NCBI RefSeq assembly: GCF_031143425.1
Contig: NW_027150019.1
Location: 62,001-126,000, forward strand
Direction: 5' to 3'
Source of the DNA: Pleurodeles waltl
Lineage: Eukaryota > Chordata > Amphibia > Caudata > Salamandridae
Length of the DNA stretch: 64,000 bases
The notes under the pieces were generated by a model. The model searched no databases and was not told the DNA's origin. It worked only from the letters and a program-made list of their open reading frames with translations. A program made the translations under genes and the position numbers. This document shows, piece after piece, positions 11,693 through 22,974 of the stretch. Position 1 is the stretch's first letter; every line of letters begins with the position of its first letter.

Positions 11693-12745
11693 AGTTTTGA
11701 AGCACGTAAAGTGTTCTTTTTTTTCCACTTCCATCCAGGGGGAAAACCTGGAATCTAACCCTACTTGGAGCTCCGTAGCCCTGGGTAGAAGGAGTGACTT
11801 TGCCCCCTTGGAGCTGAAACACCCATAATGTGTAAAATAGCTGCCTGGAAGGTTGCAAATGGCCCAGGGACATTGCAGGCCCAGTGCTGACACTGTGAGG
11901 GTGCTTGTGTACAGTTATGAAGCACGTAAAGTGTTCTTTTTTCTCCACTTCCATCCAGGGGGAAAACCTGGAATCTTACCCTACTTGGAGCTCCGTAGCC
12001 CTGGGTAGAAGGAGTGACTTTGCCCCCCTTGGAGCTGAAACACCCATAATGTGTAAAATAGCAGCCTGGAAGGTTGCAAATGGGCCAGGGACATTGCAGG
12101 CCCAGTGCTGACACTGTGAGGGTGCTTGTGTACAGTTTGAAGCACGTAAAGTGTTCTATTTTCTCCACTTCCATCCAGGGGGAAAACCTGGAATCTTACC
12201 CTACTTGGAGCTCCGTAGCCCTGGGTAAAAGGAGTGACTTTGCCCCCTTGGAGCCTAATGTCGAAAACAGCTGCCTGGAGGTTGCAAATGGGCCAGGGAC
12301 ATTGCAGGCCCAGTGCTGGCACTGTGAGGGTGCTTGTGTGCGGTTTTAAAGCACTTAGGCCCGTATTTATACTTTTTTTTAGCGCCGCATTTGCGTCGTT
12401 TTTTGACGCAAAAACGGCGCAAACTTGCAAAATACCATTGTATTTTGTAGGTTTGCGCCGTTAGCCGTCAAAAAGCGGCGCAAATGCGGCTCTAAAAAAA
12501 GTATAAATACGGGCCTTAAAGTGTTCTTTTTTTTCCACTTCCATCCAGGGGCAAAACCTGGAATCTTACCCTACTTGGAGCTCCGTAGCCCTGGGTAGAA
12601 GGAGTGACTTTGCCCCCTTGGAGCTGAAACACCCATAATGTGTAAAATAGCTGCCTGGAAGGTTACAAATGGGCCAGTGACATTGCATGCCCAGTTCTGA
12701 CACTGTGAGGGTGCTTGTGTACAGTTTTGAAGCACGTAAAGTGTT
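11633..12745. repeat. 1.1-kb MITE-bearing block, copy 1
   Basis: Matches 15,844-16,956 with an offset of 4,211 bp and includes a MITE. Shared rare variants are 'acagttatgaag' near 11,915, 'gcccccctt' near 12,023, 'acagtttgaagc' near 12,132, 'gttctatttt' and 'gggtaaaagg'. Downstream of the MITE both copies share 'ccagtgacattgcatgcc'. The match stops at 'gtgtttg' (12,746) against 'gtgttct' (16,957). Confidence 0.87.
12358..12515. mobile_element. PIF/Harbinger-type MITE, copy 1 (158 bp)
   Basis: The element starts GGCCCGTATTTATAC and ends with the reverse complement GTATAAATACGGGCC. It is flanked by TTA at 12,355-12,357 and 12,516-12,518; a 3-bp TWA target duplication is typical of PIF/Harbinger elements. 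The inverted repeats are about 37 bp, here with one extra T in the left arm (8 T) and one mismatch in the right arm ('gcggctct'). The inner parts also pair around a central CATT at 12,436-12,439, so the whole element is a foldback. It has no coding capacity, so any transposition would have needed a transposase from elsewhere. It interrupts the monomer after 'aaagcac' and before 'aaagtgttc'. Confidence 0.88.
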
Positions 12746-14681
12746 TGTTTTTTTTCCACTTCCATCCAGGGGGGAAACCTGGAATCTTACCCTACTTGGA
12801 GCTCCGTAGCCCTGGGTAGAAGGAGTGACTTTGCCCCCTTGGAGCTGAAACACCCATAATGTGTAAAATAGCTGCCTGGAAGGTTGCAAATGGCCCAGGG
12901 ACATTGCAGGCCCAGCGCTGACACTGTGAGGGTGCTTGTGTAACATTTTGAAGCACGTAAAGTGTTCTTTTTTTTTCCACTTCCATCCAGGGGGAAAACC
13001 TGGAATATTACCCTACTTGGAGCTCCGTAGCCCTGGGTAGAAGGAGGGACTTTGCCCCCTTGGAGCCTAATGTCGAAAACAGCTGCCTGGAGGTTGCAAA
13101 TGGGCCAGGGACATTGCAGGCCCAGTGCTTGCACTGTGAGGGTGCTTGTGTGCGGTTTTAAAGCACGTAAAGTGTTCTTTTTTTTCCCCACTTCCATCCA
13201 GGGGGAAAACCTGGAATCTTACCCTACTTGGAGCTCCGTAGCCCTGGGTAGAAGGAGTGACTTTTCCCCCTTGGAGCCTAATGTCGAAAACAGCTGCCTG
13301 GAGCTTGCAAATGGGCCAGGGACATTGCAGGCCCAGTGCTGACACTGTGAGGGTGCTTGTGTACCGTTTTGAAGCACGTAAAGTGTTCTTTTTTTTCCAC
13401 TTCCATCCAGGGGGAAAACCTGGAATCTTACCCTACTTGGAGCTCCGTAGCCCTGGGTAGAAGGAGTGACTTTGCCCCCTTGGAGCTGAAACACTCATAA
13501 TGTGTAAAATAGCAGCCTGGAAGGTTGCAAATGGGCCAGGGACATTGCAGGCCCAGTGCTTGCACTGTGAGGGTGCTTGTGTGCGGTTTTAAAGCACGTA
13601 AAGTGTTCTTTTTTTCCCCCACTTCCATCCAGGGGGAAAACCTGGAATCTAACCCTACTTGGAGCTCCGTAGCCCTGGGTAGAAGGAGTGACTTTGCCCC
13701 CTTGGAGCTGAAACACTCATAATGTGTAAAATAGCAGCCTGGAAGGTTGCAAATGGGCCAGGGACATTGCAGGCTCACTGCTGGCACTGTGAGGGTGCTT
13801 GTGTGCGGTTTTAAAGCACGTAAAGTGTTCTTTTTTTTTCCACTTCCATCCAGGGGGAAAACCTGGAATCTTACCCTACTTGGAGCTCCGTAGCCCTGGG
13901 TAGAAGGAGTGACTTTGCCCCCGTGGAGCCTAATGTCGAAAACAGCTGCCTGGAGCTTGCAAATGGGCCAATGACATTGCAGGCCCAGTGCTGACACTGT
14001 GAGGGTGCTTGTGTACCGTTTTGAAGCACGTAAAGTGTTCTTTTTTTTCCACTTCCATCCAGGGCGAAAACCTGGAATCTTACCCTACTTGGAGCTCCGT
14101 AGCCCTGGGTAGAAGGAGTGACTTTGCCCCCTTGGAGCTGAAACACTCATAATGTGTAAAATAGCTGCCTGGAAGGTTGCAAATGGGCCAGGGACATTGC
14201 AGGCTCAGTGCTGGCACTGTGAGGGTGCTTGTGTGCGGTTTTAAAGCACGTAAAGTGTTCTTTTTTTCCCACTTCCATCCAGGGGGAAAACCTGGAATCT
14301 TACCCTACTTGGAGCTCCGTAGCCCTGGGTAGAAGGAGTGACTTTGCCCCCTTGGAGCCTAATGTCGAAAACAGCTGCCTGGAGCTTGCAAATGGGCCAA
14401 GGACATTGCAGGCCCAGTGCTGACACTGTGAGGGTGCTTGTGTACCGTTTTGAAGCACGTAAAGTGTTCTTTTTTTTCCACTTCCATCCAGGGGGAAAAC
14501 CTGGAATCTTACCCTACTTGGAGCTCCGTAGCCCTGGGTAGAAGGAGTGACTTTGCCCCCTGGGAGCTGAAACACCCATAATGTGTAAAATAGCTGCCTG
14601 GAAGGTTGCAAATGGGCCAGGGACATTGCAGGCTCACTGCTGGCACTGTGAGGGTGCTTGTGTGCGGTTTTAAAGCACTTA

Positions 14682-14838
14682 GGCCCGTATTTATACTTTT
14701 TTTAGCGCCGCATTTGCGTCGTTTTTTGACGCAAAAACGGCGCAAACTTGCAAAATACCATTGTATTTTGTAGGTTTGCGCCGTTAGCCGTCAAAAAGCG
14801 GCGCAAATGCGGCGCTAAAAAAAGTATAAATACGGGCC
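14682..14838. mobile_element. PIF/Harbinger-type MITE, copy 2 (157 bp, perfect ends)
   Basis: Same element and same monomer position as the copy at 12,358, with TTA at 14,679-14,681 and 14,839-14,841. This form has 7 T in the left arm and 'gcggcgct' in the right arm, so its 37-bp terminal repeats match perfectly. It is likely the less altered lineage. The downstream monomer carries 'ccaggggcaaaacc', the same unusual base seen after every other copy, which points to a shared origin by satellite duplication. Confidence 0.88.
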
Positions 14839-15843
14839 TTAAAGTGTTCTTTTTTTTCCACTTCCATCCAGGGGCAAAACCTGGAATCTTACCCTACTTG
14901 GAGCTCCGTAGCCCTGGGTAGAAGGAGTGACTTTGCCCCCTTGGAGCTGAAACACCCATAATGTGTAAAATAGCTGCCTGGAAGGTAGCAAATGGCCCAG
15001 GGACATTGCAGGCCCAGTGCTGACACTGTGAGGGTGCTTGTGTACAGTTTTGAAGCACGTAAAGTGTTCTTTTTTTTTCAATTCCATCCAGGGGGAACAC
15101 CTGGAATCTTACCCTACTTGGAGCTCCGCAGCCCTGGGTAGAAGGAGTGACTTTGCCCCCTTGGAGCTGAAACACTCATAATGTGTAAAATAGCTGCCTG
15201 GAAGGTTGCAAATGGCCCAGGGACATTGCAGGCCCAGTGCTGACACTGTGAGGGTGCTTGTGTACAGTTTTGAAGCACGTAACATGTTCTTTTTTTTCCA
15301 CTTCCATCAAGGGGGAAAACCTGGAATCTTACCCTACTTGGAGCTCCGCAGCCCTGGGTAGAAGGAGTGACTTTTCCCCCTTGGAGCTGAAACACCCATA
15401 ATGTGTAAAATAGCTGCCTGGAAGGTTGCAAATGGCCCAGGGACATTGCAGGCCCAGTGCTGACACTGTGATGGTGCTTGTGTACAGTTTTGAAGCACGA
15501 AAAATGATCTTTTTTTCCACTTCCATCTAGGGGGAAAACCTGGAATCTTACCCTACTTGGAGCTCCGTAGCCCTGTGTAGAAGGAGTGACTTTTCCCCCT
15601 TGGAGCCTAATGTCGAAAACAGCTGCCTGGAGGTTGCAAATGGGCCAGGGACATTGCAGGCCCAGTGCTTGCACTGTGAGGGTGCTTGTGTGCGGTGTTA
15701 AAGCACGTAAAGTGTTCTTTTTTTTCCCACTTCCATCCAGGGGGAAAACCTGGAATCTTACCCTACTTGGAGCTCCGTAGCCCTGGGTAGAAGGAGTGAC
15801 TTTGCCCCCTTGGAGCCTAATGTCGAAAACAGCTGCCTGGAGG

Positions 15844-16956
15844 TTGCAAATGGGCCAGGGACATTGCAGGCCCAGTGCTGACACTGTGAGGGTGCTTGTG
15901 TACAGTTTTGAAGCACGTAAAGTGTTCTTTTTTTTCCACTTCCATCCAGGGGGAAAACCTGGAATCTAACCCTACTTGGAGCTCCGTAGCCCTGGGTAGA
16001 AGGAGTGACTTTGCCCCCTTGGAGCTGAAACACCCATAATGTGTAAAATAGCTGCCTGGAAGGTTGCAAATGGCCCAGGGACATTGCAGGCCCAGTGCTG
16101 ACACTGTGAGGGTGCTTGTGTACAGTTATGAAGCACGTAAAGTGTTCTTTTTTCTCCACTTCCATCCAGGGGGAAAACCTGGAATCTTACCCTACTTGGA
16201 GCTCCGTAGCCCTGGGTAGAAGGAGTGACTTTGCCCCCCTTGGAGCTGAAACACCCATAATGTGTAAAATAGCAGCCTGGAAGGTTGCAAATGGGCCAGG
16301 GACATTGCAGGCCCAGTGCTGACACTGTGAGGGTGCTTGTGTACAGTTTGAAGCACGTAAAGTGTTCTATTTTCTCCACTTCCATCCAGGGGGAAAACCT
16401 GGAATCTTACCCTACTTGGAGCTCCGTAGCCCTGGGTAAAAGGAGTGACTTTGCCCCCTTGGAGCCTAATGTCGAAAACAGCTGCCTGGAGGTTGCAAAT
16501 GGGCCAGGGACATTGCAGGCCCAGTGCTGGCACTGTGAGGGTGCTTGTGTGCGGTTTTAAAGCACTTAGGCCCGTATTTATACTTTTTTTTAGCGCCGCA
16601 TTTGCGTCGTTTTTTGACGCAAAAACGGCGCAAACTTGCAAAATACCATTGTATTTTGTAGGTTTGCGCCGTTAGCCGTCAAAAAGCGGCGCAAATGCGG
16701 CTCTAAAAAAAGTATAAATACGGGCCTTAAAGTGTTCTTTTTTTTCCACTTCCATCCAGGGGCAAAACCTGGAATCTTACCCTACTTGGAGCTCCGTAGC
16801 CCTGGGTAGAAGGAGTGACTTTGCCCCCTTGGAGCTGAAACACCCATAATGTGTAAAATAGCTGCCTGGAAGGTTACAAATGGGCCAGTGACATTGCATG
16901 CCCAGTTCTGACACTGTGAGGGTGCTTGTGTACAGTTTTGAAGCACGTAAAGTGTT
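15844..16956. repeat. 1.1-kb MITE-bearing block, copy 2
   Basis: Copy of 11,633-12,745, and itself part of the 2.75-kb block repeated at 50,963-53,717. The set of rare variants within it makes common descent certain. Confidence 0.87.
16569..16726. mobile_element. PIF/Harbinger-type MITE, copy 3 (158 bp)
   Basis: 158-bp form with 8 T in the left arm and 'gcggctct' in the right arm. TTA flanks lie at 16,566-16,568 and 16,727-16,729. It is the copy of the 12,358 element inside the block duplicated with a 4,211-bp offset (11,633-12,745 = 15,844-16,956), so it arrived with the block and not by its own movement. Confidence 0.88.
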
Positions 16957-17133
16957 CTTTTTTTTTTCTACTTCCATCCAGGGGTAAAACCTGGAATCTT
17001 ACCCTACTTGGAGCTCCGCAGCCCTGGGTAGAAGGATTGACTTTGCCCCCTTGGAGCTGAAACACTCATAATGTGTAAAATAGCTGCCTGGAAGGTTGCA
17101 AATGGCCCAGGGACATTGCAGGCCCAGTGCTGA

Positions 17134-18379
17134 CACTGTGAGGGTGCTTGTGTACAGTTTAAAAGCACGTAAAGTGTTCTTTTTTTCCAACTTCCATCCA
17201 GGGGGAAATCCTGGAATCTTACCCTACTTGGAGCTCCGTAGCCCTGGGTAGAAGGAGTGACTTTGCCCCCTTGGAGCTGAAACACCCATAATGTGTAAAA
17301 TAGCTGCCTGGAAGGTTGCAAATGGCCCAGGGACATTGCAGGCCCAGCGCTGACACTGTGAGGGTGCTTGTGTAACATTTTGAACCACGTAAAGTGTTCT
17401 TTTTTTTCTCCACTTCCATCCAGGGGTAAAACCTGGAATCTTACCCTACTTGGAGCTCCGTAGCCCTGGGTAGAAGGAGTGACTTTTCCCCCTTGGAGCC
17501 TAATGTCGAAAACAGCTGCCTGGAGGTTGCAAATGGGCCAGGGACATTGCAGGCCCAGTGCTGACACTGTGAGGGTGCTTGTGTGCGGTTTTAAAGCACG
17601 TAAAGTGTTCTTTTTTTTTTCCACTTCCATTCAAGGGGAAAACCTGGAATCTAACCCTACTTGGAGCTCCGTAGCCCTGGGTAGAAGGAGTGACTTTGCC
17701 CCCTTGGAGATGAAACACCCATAATGTGTAAAATAGCAGCCTGGAAGGTTGCAAATGAGCCAGGGACATTGCAGGCTCACTGCTGGCACTGTGAGGGTGC
17801 TTGTGTACAGTTTAAAAGCACGTAAAGTGTTCTTTTTTGTCCACTTCCATCCAGGGGGAGAACCTGGAATCTTACCCTACTTGGAGCTCCGTAGCCCTGG
17901 GTAGAAGGAGTGACTTTGCCCCCTTGGAGCTGAAACACCCATAATGTGTAAAATAGCTGCCTGGAAGGTTGCAAATGGCCCAGGGACATTGCAGGCCCAG
18001 CGCTGACACTGTGAGGGTGCTTGTGTAACATTTTGAAGCACGTAAAGTGTTCTTTTTTTTTCCACTTCCATCCAGGGGTAAAACCTGGAATCTTACCCTA
18101 CTTGGAGCTCCGTAGCCCTGGGTAGAAGGAGTGACTTTGCCCCCTTGGAGATGAAACACCCATAATGTGTAAAATAGCAGCCTGGAAGGTTGCAAATGAG
18201 CCAGGGACATTGCAGGCTCACTGCTGGCACTGTGAGGGTGCTTGTGTACAGTTTAAAAGCACGTAAAGTGTTCTTTTTTGTCCACTTCCATCCAGGGGGA
18301 AAACCTGGAATCTTACCCTACTTGGAGCTCCGTAGCCCTGGGTAGAAGGAGTGACTTTGCCCCCTTGGAGCTGAAACAC
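17134..18379. repeat. 1.25-kb block, copy 1
   Basis: Matches 43,422-44,667 (offset 26,288) and therefore also 60,962-62,207. Markers are 'ttgaaccacgtaaag' near 17,382, 'ggagatgaaacaccc' near 17,707 and 18,149, 'aaatgagccaggg', and 'gggggagaacc' near 17,856. Within it a two-monomer unit recurs at a spacing of about 441 bp (around 17,707 and 18,148). Confidence 0.83.
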
Positions 18380-21300
18380 TCATAATGTGTAAAATAGCAG
18401 CCTGGAAGGTTGCAAATGGGCCAGGGACATTGCAGGCTCAGTGCTGGCACTGTGAGGGTGCTTGTGTGCGGTTTTAAAGCACGTAAAGTGTTCTTTTTTT
18501 TCCCACTTCCATCCAGGGGGGAAAACCTGGAATCTTACCCTACTTGGAGCTCCGTAGCCCTGGGTAGAAGGAGTGACTTTGCCCCCTTGAAGCTGAAACA
18601 CCCATAATGTGTAAAATAGCTGCCTGGAAGGTTGCAAATGGGCCAGGGACATTGCAGGCCCAGTGCTGACACTGTTTGGGTGCTTGTGTGCGGTTTTAAA
18701 GCACGTAAAGTGTTCTTTTTTCCCCACTTCCATCCAGGGGGAAAACCTGGAATCTTACCCTACTTGGAGCTCCGTAGCCCTGGGTAGAAGGAGTGACTTT
18801 GCCCCCTTGGAGCTGAAACACTCATAATGTGTAAAATAGCTGCCTGGAAGGTTGCAAATGGCCCAGGGACATTGCAGGCCCAGTGCTGACACTGTGAGGG
18901 TGCTTGTGTACAGTTTTGAAGCACGTAAAGTGTTCTTTTTTCTCCACTTCCATCCAGGGGGAAAACCTGGAATCTTACCCTACTTGGAGCTCCGTAGCCC
19001 TGGGTAGAAGGAGTGACTTTGCCCCCTTGGAGCCTAATGTCGAAAACAGCTGCCTGGAGCTTGCAAATGGGCCAGGGACATTGCAGGCCCAGTGCTGACA
19101 CTGTGAGGGTGCTTGTGTACAGTTTAAAAGCACGTAAAGTGTTCTTTTTTCTCCACTTCCATCCAGGGGGAAAACCTGGAATCTTACCCTACTTGGAGCT
19201 CCGTAGCCCTGGGTAGAAGGAGTGACTTTGCCCCCTTGGAGCTGAAACACTCATAATGTGTAAAATAGCTGCCTGGAAGGTTGCAAATGGCCCAGGGACA
19301 TTGCAGGCCCAGTGCTGACACTGTGAGGGTGCTTGTGTACAGTTTTGAAGCACGTAAAGTGTTCTTTTTTCTCCACTTCCATCCAGGGGGAAAACCTGGA
19401 ATCTTACCCTACTTGGAGCTCCGTAGCCCTGGGTAGAAGGAGTGACTTTGCCCCCTTGGAGCCTAATGTCGAAAACAGCTGCCTGGAGGTTGCAAATGGG
19501 CCAGGGACATTGCAGGCTCAGTGCTGGCACTGTGAGGGTGCTTGTGTGCGGTTTTAAAGCACGTAAAGTGTTCTTTTTTTCCCACTTCCATCCAGGGGGA
19601 AAACCTGGAATCTTACCCTACTTGGAGCTCCGTAGCCCTGGGTAGAAGGAGTGACTTTGCCCCCTTGGAGCTGAAACACCCATAATGTGTAAAATAGCAG
19701 CCTGGAAGGTTGCAAATGGCTCAGGGACATTGCAGGCCCAGTGCTGACACTGTGAGGGTGCTTGTGTACAGTTTTGAAGCACGTAAAGTGTTCTTTTTTC
19801 TCCACTTCCATCCAGGGGGAAAACCTGGAATCTTACCCTACTTGGAGCTCCGTAGCCCTGGGTAGAAGGAGTGACTTTGCCCCCTTGGAGCTGAAACACC
19901 CATAATGTGTAAAATAGCTGCCTGGAAGGTTGCAAATGGCCCAGGGACATTGCAGGCCCAGCGCTGACACTGTGAGGGTGCTTGTGTAACATTTTGAAGC
20001 ACGTAAAGTGTTCTTTTTTTTTTCCACTTCCATCCAGGGGTAAAACCTGGAATCTTACCCTACTTGGAGCTCCGTAGCCCTGGGTAGAAGGAGTGACTTT
20101 TCCCCCTTGGAGCCTAATGTCGAAAACAGCTGCCTGGAGGTTGCAAATGGGCCAGGGACATTGCAGGCCCAGTGCTGACACTGTGAGGGTGCTTGTGTGC
20201 GGTTTTAAAGCACGTAAAGTGTTCTTTTTTTTTTCCACTTCCATTCAAGGGGAAAACCTGGAATCTAACCCTACTTGGAGCTCCGTAGCCCTGGGTAGAA
20301 GGAGTGACTTTGCCCCCTTGGAGCTGAAACACCCATAATGTGTAAAATAGCAGCCTGGAAGGTTGCAAATGGGCCAGGGACATTGCAGGCTCACTGCTGG
20401 CACTGTGAGGGTGCTTGTGTACAGTTTAAAAGCACGTAAAGTTTTCTTTTTTTCCAACTTCCATCCAGGGGGAAATCCTGGAATCTTACCCTACTTGGAG
20501 CTCCGTAGCCCTGGGTAGAAGGAGTGACTTTGCCCCCTTGGAGCTGAAACACCCATAATGTGTAAAATAGCTGCCTGGAAGGTTGCAAATGGCCCAGGGA
20601 CATTGCAGGCCCAGCGCTGACACTGTGAGGGTGCTTGTGTAACATTTTGAAGCACGTAAAGTGTTCTTTTTTTTTCCACTTCCATCCAGGGGGAAAACCT
20701 GGAATCTTACCCTACTTGGAGCTCCGTAGCCCTGCGTAGAAGGAGTGACTTTGCCCCCTTGGAGCCTAATGTGGAAAACAGCTGCCTGGAGCTTGCAAAT
20801 GGGCCAGGGACATTGCAGGCCCAGTGCTGACGCTGTGAGGGTGCTTGTGTACCGTTTTGAAGCACGTAAAGTGTTCTTTTTTCTCCACATCCATCCAGGG
20901 GGAAAACCTGGAATCTTACCCTACTTGGAGCTCCGTAGCCCTGGGTAGAAGGAGTGACTTTGCCCCCTTGGAGCCTAATGTCGAAAACAGCTGCCTGGAG
21001 GTTGCAAATGGGCCAGGGACATTGCAGGCCCAGTGCTGACACTGTGAGGGTGCTTGTGTACAGTTTAAAAGCACGTAAAGTGTTCTTTTTTTTCCACTTC
21101 CATCCAGGGGGAAAACCTGGAATCTTACCCTACTTGGAGCTACGTAGCCCTGGGTAGAAGGAGTGACTTTGCCCCCTTGGAGCTGAAACACTCATAATGT
21201 GTAAAATAGCTGCCTGGAAGGTAGCAAATGGCCCAGGGACATTGCAGGCCCAGTGCTGACACTGTGAGGGTGCTTGTGTACAGTTTTGAAGCACGTAAAG

Positions 21301-22033
21301 TGTTCTTTTTTCTCCACTTCCATCCAGGGGGAAAACCTGGAATCTTACCCTACTTGGAGCTCCGTAGCCCTGGGTAGAAGGAGTGACTTTGCCCCCTTGG
21401 AGCTGAAACACTCATAATGTGTAAAATAGCAGCCTGGAAGGTTGCAAATGGGCCAGGGACATTGCAGGCCCAGTGCTGACACTGTTTGGGTGCTTGTGTG
21501 CGGTTTTAAAGCACGTAAAGTGTTCTTTTTTTCCCCACTTCCATCCAGGGGGAAAACCTGGAATCTTACCCTACTTGGAGCTCCGTAGCCCTGGGTAGAA
21601 GGAGTGACTTTGCCCCCTTGGAGCTGAAACACTCATAATGTGTAAAATAGCTGCCTGGAAGGTTGCAAATGGCCCAGGGACATTGCAGGCCCAGTGCTGA
21701 CACTGTGAGGGTGCTTGTGTACAGTTTTGAAGCACGTAAAGTGTTCTTTTTTCTCCACTTCCATCCAGGGGGAAAACCTGGAATCTTACCCTACTTGGAG
21801 CTCCGTAGCCCTGGGTAGAAGGAGTGACTTTGCCCCCTTGGAGCTGAAACACTCATAATGTGTAAAATAGAAGCCTGGAAGGTCGCAAATGGGCCAGGGA
21901 CATTGCAGGCTCAGTGCTGGCACTGTGAGGGTGCTTGTGTGCGGTTTTAAAGCACGTAAAGTATTCTTTTTTTCCCACTTCCATCCAGGGGGAAAACCTG
22001 GAATCTTACCCTACTTGGAGCTCCGTAGCCCTG
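18281..22033. repeat. 3.75-kb block, copy 2
   Basis: Copy of 3,960-7,713. It overlaps by about 100 bp at the left with the block 17,134-18,379. Its last part forms the start of the 2,382-bp tandem pair, so the tandem event came after this block was placed here. Confidence 0.87.
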
Positions 22034-22974
22034 GGTAGAAGGAGTGACTTTGCCCCCTTGGAGCTGAAACACTCATAAGGTGTAAAATAGCAGCCTGGAA
22101 GGTTGCAAATGGGCCAGGGACATTGCAGGCCCAGTGCTGACACTGTGAGGGTGCTTGTGTACCGTTTTGAATCATGTAAAGTGTTCTTTTATTTTTCACT
22201 TCCATCCCGGGGTTAAACCTGGAATCTTACCCTACTTGGAGCTCCGTAGCCCTGGGTAGAAGGAGTGACTTTGCCCCCTTGGAGCTGAAACACTCATAAT
22301 GTGTAAAATAGCTGCCTGGAAGGTTACAAATGGGCCCAGGGACACTGCAGGCCCAGTGCTGACACTGTGAGGGTGCTTGTGTACCTCTTTGAAGCACGTA
22401 AAGTGTTCTTTTTTTCCCACTTCCATCCAGGGGGAAAACCTGGAATCTTACCCGACTTGGAGCTCCGTAGCCCTGGGTAGAAGGAGTGACTTTACCCCCG
22501 TGGAGCTGAAACACTCATAATGTGTAAAACGAGGTTAAAAAAGGGCCAGGGACATTGTAGGCCCAGCGCTGACACTGTGAGGGTGCTTGTGTACCTCTTT
22601 GAAGCACGTAAAGTGTTCTTTTTTTTCCACTTCCATCCAGGGGTAAAACCTGGAATCTTACCCTACTTGGAGCTCCGTAGCCCTGTGTAGAAGGAGTGAC
22701 TTTGCCCCCTTGGAGCCTAATGTCGAAAACAGCTGCCTGGAGCTTGCAAATGGGCCAGGGACATTGCAGGCCCAGTGCTTGCACTGTGAGGGTGCTTGTG
22801 TGCGGTTTTAAAGCACGTAAAGTGTTCTTTTTTTTCCCACTTCCATCCAGGGGGAAAACCTGGAATCTTACCCTACTTGGAGCTCCGTAGCCCTGGGTAG
22901 AAGGAGTGACTTTGCCCCCTTGGAGCTGAAACACCCATAATGTGTAAAATAACAGCCTGGAAGGTTGCAAATGG
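20593..22974. repeat. 2,382-bp tandem higher-order unit, copy 1
   Basis: Direct tandem pair with 22,975-25,356, about 11 monomers per unit. The junction lies in 'aaggttgcaaatgg': at 22,975 the left side continues the sequence that also stands before 25,357 ('ataacagcctgg'), and the right side continues the sequence at 20,593. The unit includes a rearranged monomer at about 22,529 and a divergent T tract near 22,190. One difference between the copies was noticed: T at 22,686 ('ccctgtgtag') against G at 25,068. Confidence 0.9.
22529..22558. repeat. Rearranged monomer junction
   Basis: After 'ataatgtgtaaaa' the usual 'tagctgcctggaaggttgcaaat' is replaced by the shorter 'cgaggttaaaaa', then the normal 'gggccagggac' resumes. 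The unit is about 11 bp short and is the most altered monomer I saw outside the MITE insertions. It recurs at the same place in the tandem copy near 24,911. Confidence 0.8.

Larger units (their letters stand above)
1..14384. repeat. Large segmental block, copy 1 (at least 14.4 kb)
   Basis: This block is repeated at 26,417-40,800 with a constant offset of 26,416 bp. Rare variants are shared at matching places, for example 'ttgtctgcgg' near 64 and 26,480, 'aaccgggaat' near 123, and the MITE at 12,358/38,774. Only a few differences were noticed, such as G at 12,774 against A at 39,190 and C at 14,304 against A at 40,720. The match ends by 14,385, where 'ggagcttgc' faces 'ggaggttgc'. The left end is cut by the window, so the true unit may be longer. 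Confidence 0.9.
14401..17155. repeat. 2.75-kb block with two MITEs, copy 1
   Basis: Repeated at 50,963-53,717 with an offset of 36,562 bp. Shared odd features are 'gcccccttgg' replaced by 'gccccctggg' near 14,556, 'ttcaattccatcc' near 15,078, 'gggggaacacc', 'cgtaacatgttc', 'cgaaaaatgatc' near 15,498, and 'gaaggattgac' near 17,031. One difference was noticed, G at 15,953 against A at 52,515. The right limit is 'gtacagttt' against 'gtacggttt'. Confidence 0.88.

Noticed and set aside
12234..12464. Open frame of 76 codons running from satellite into the MITE (also at 16,445, 38,650, 53,007 and 56,182)
   Set aside because: The frame only reads through the left half of the palindromic element; no transposase motif or DDE residues are visible and the element is far too short to code for one.
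12355..12518. TTAA target duplication (piggyBac-type) for the MITE
   Set aside because: The left flank is TTA followed by the GGCCC terminus; TTAA is seen only on the right, so the duplication is 3 bp.
15114..15884. 256-codon open reading frame on the minus strand, and many others of 60-220 codons on both strands
   Set aside because: They are built from the satellite monomer read in successive frames, overlap each other on both strands, begin at arbitrary ATGs, resemble no known protein domain and recur wherever the monomer does.
3960..22033. Segmental copies as independent mobile elements
   Set aside because: Block ends fall inside monomers with no terminal repeats or target duplications; they keep satellite phase, which points to recombination and not transposition.
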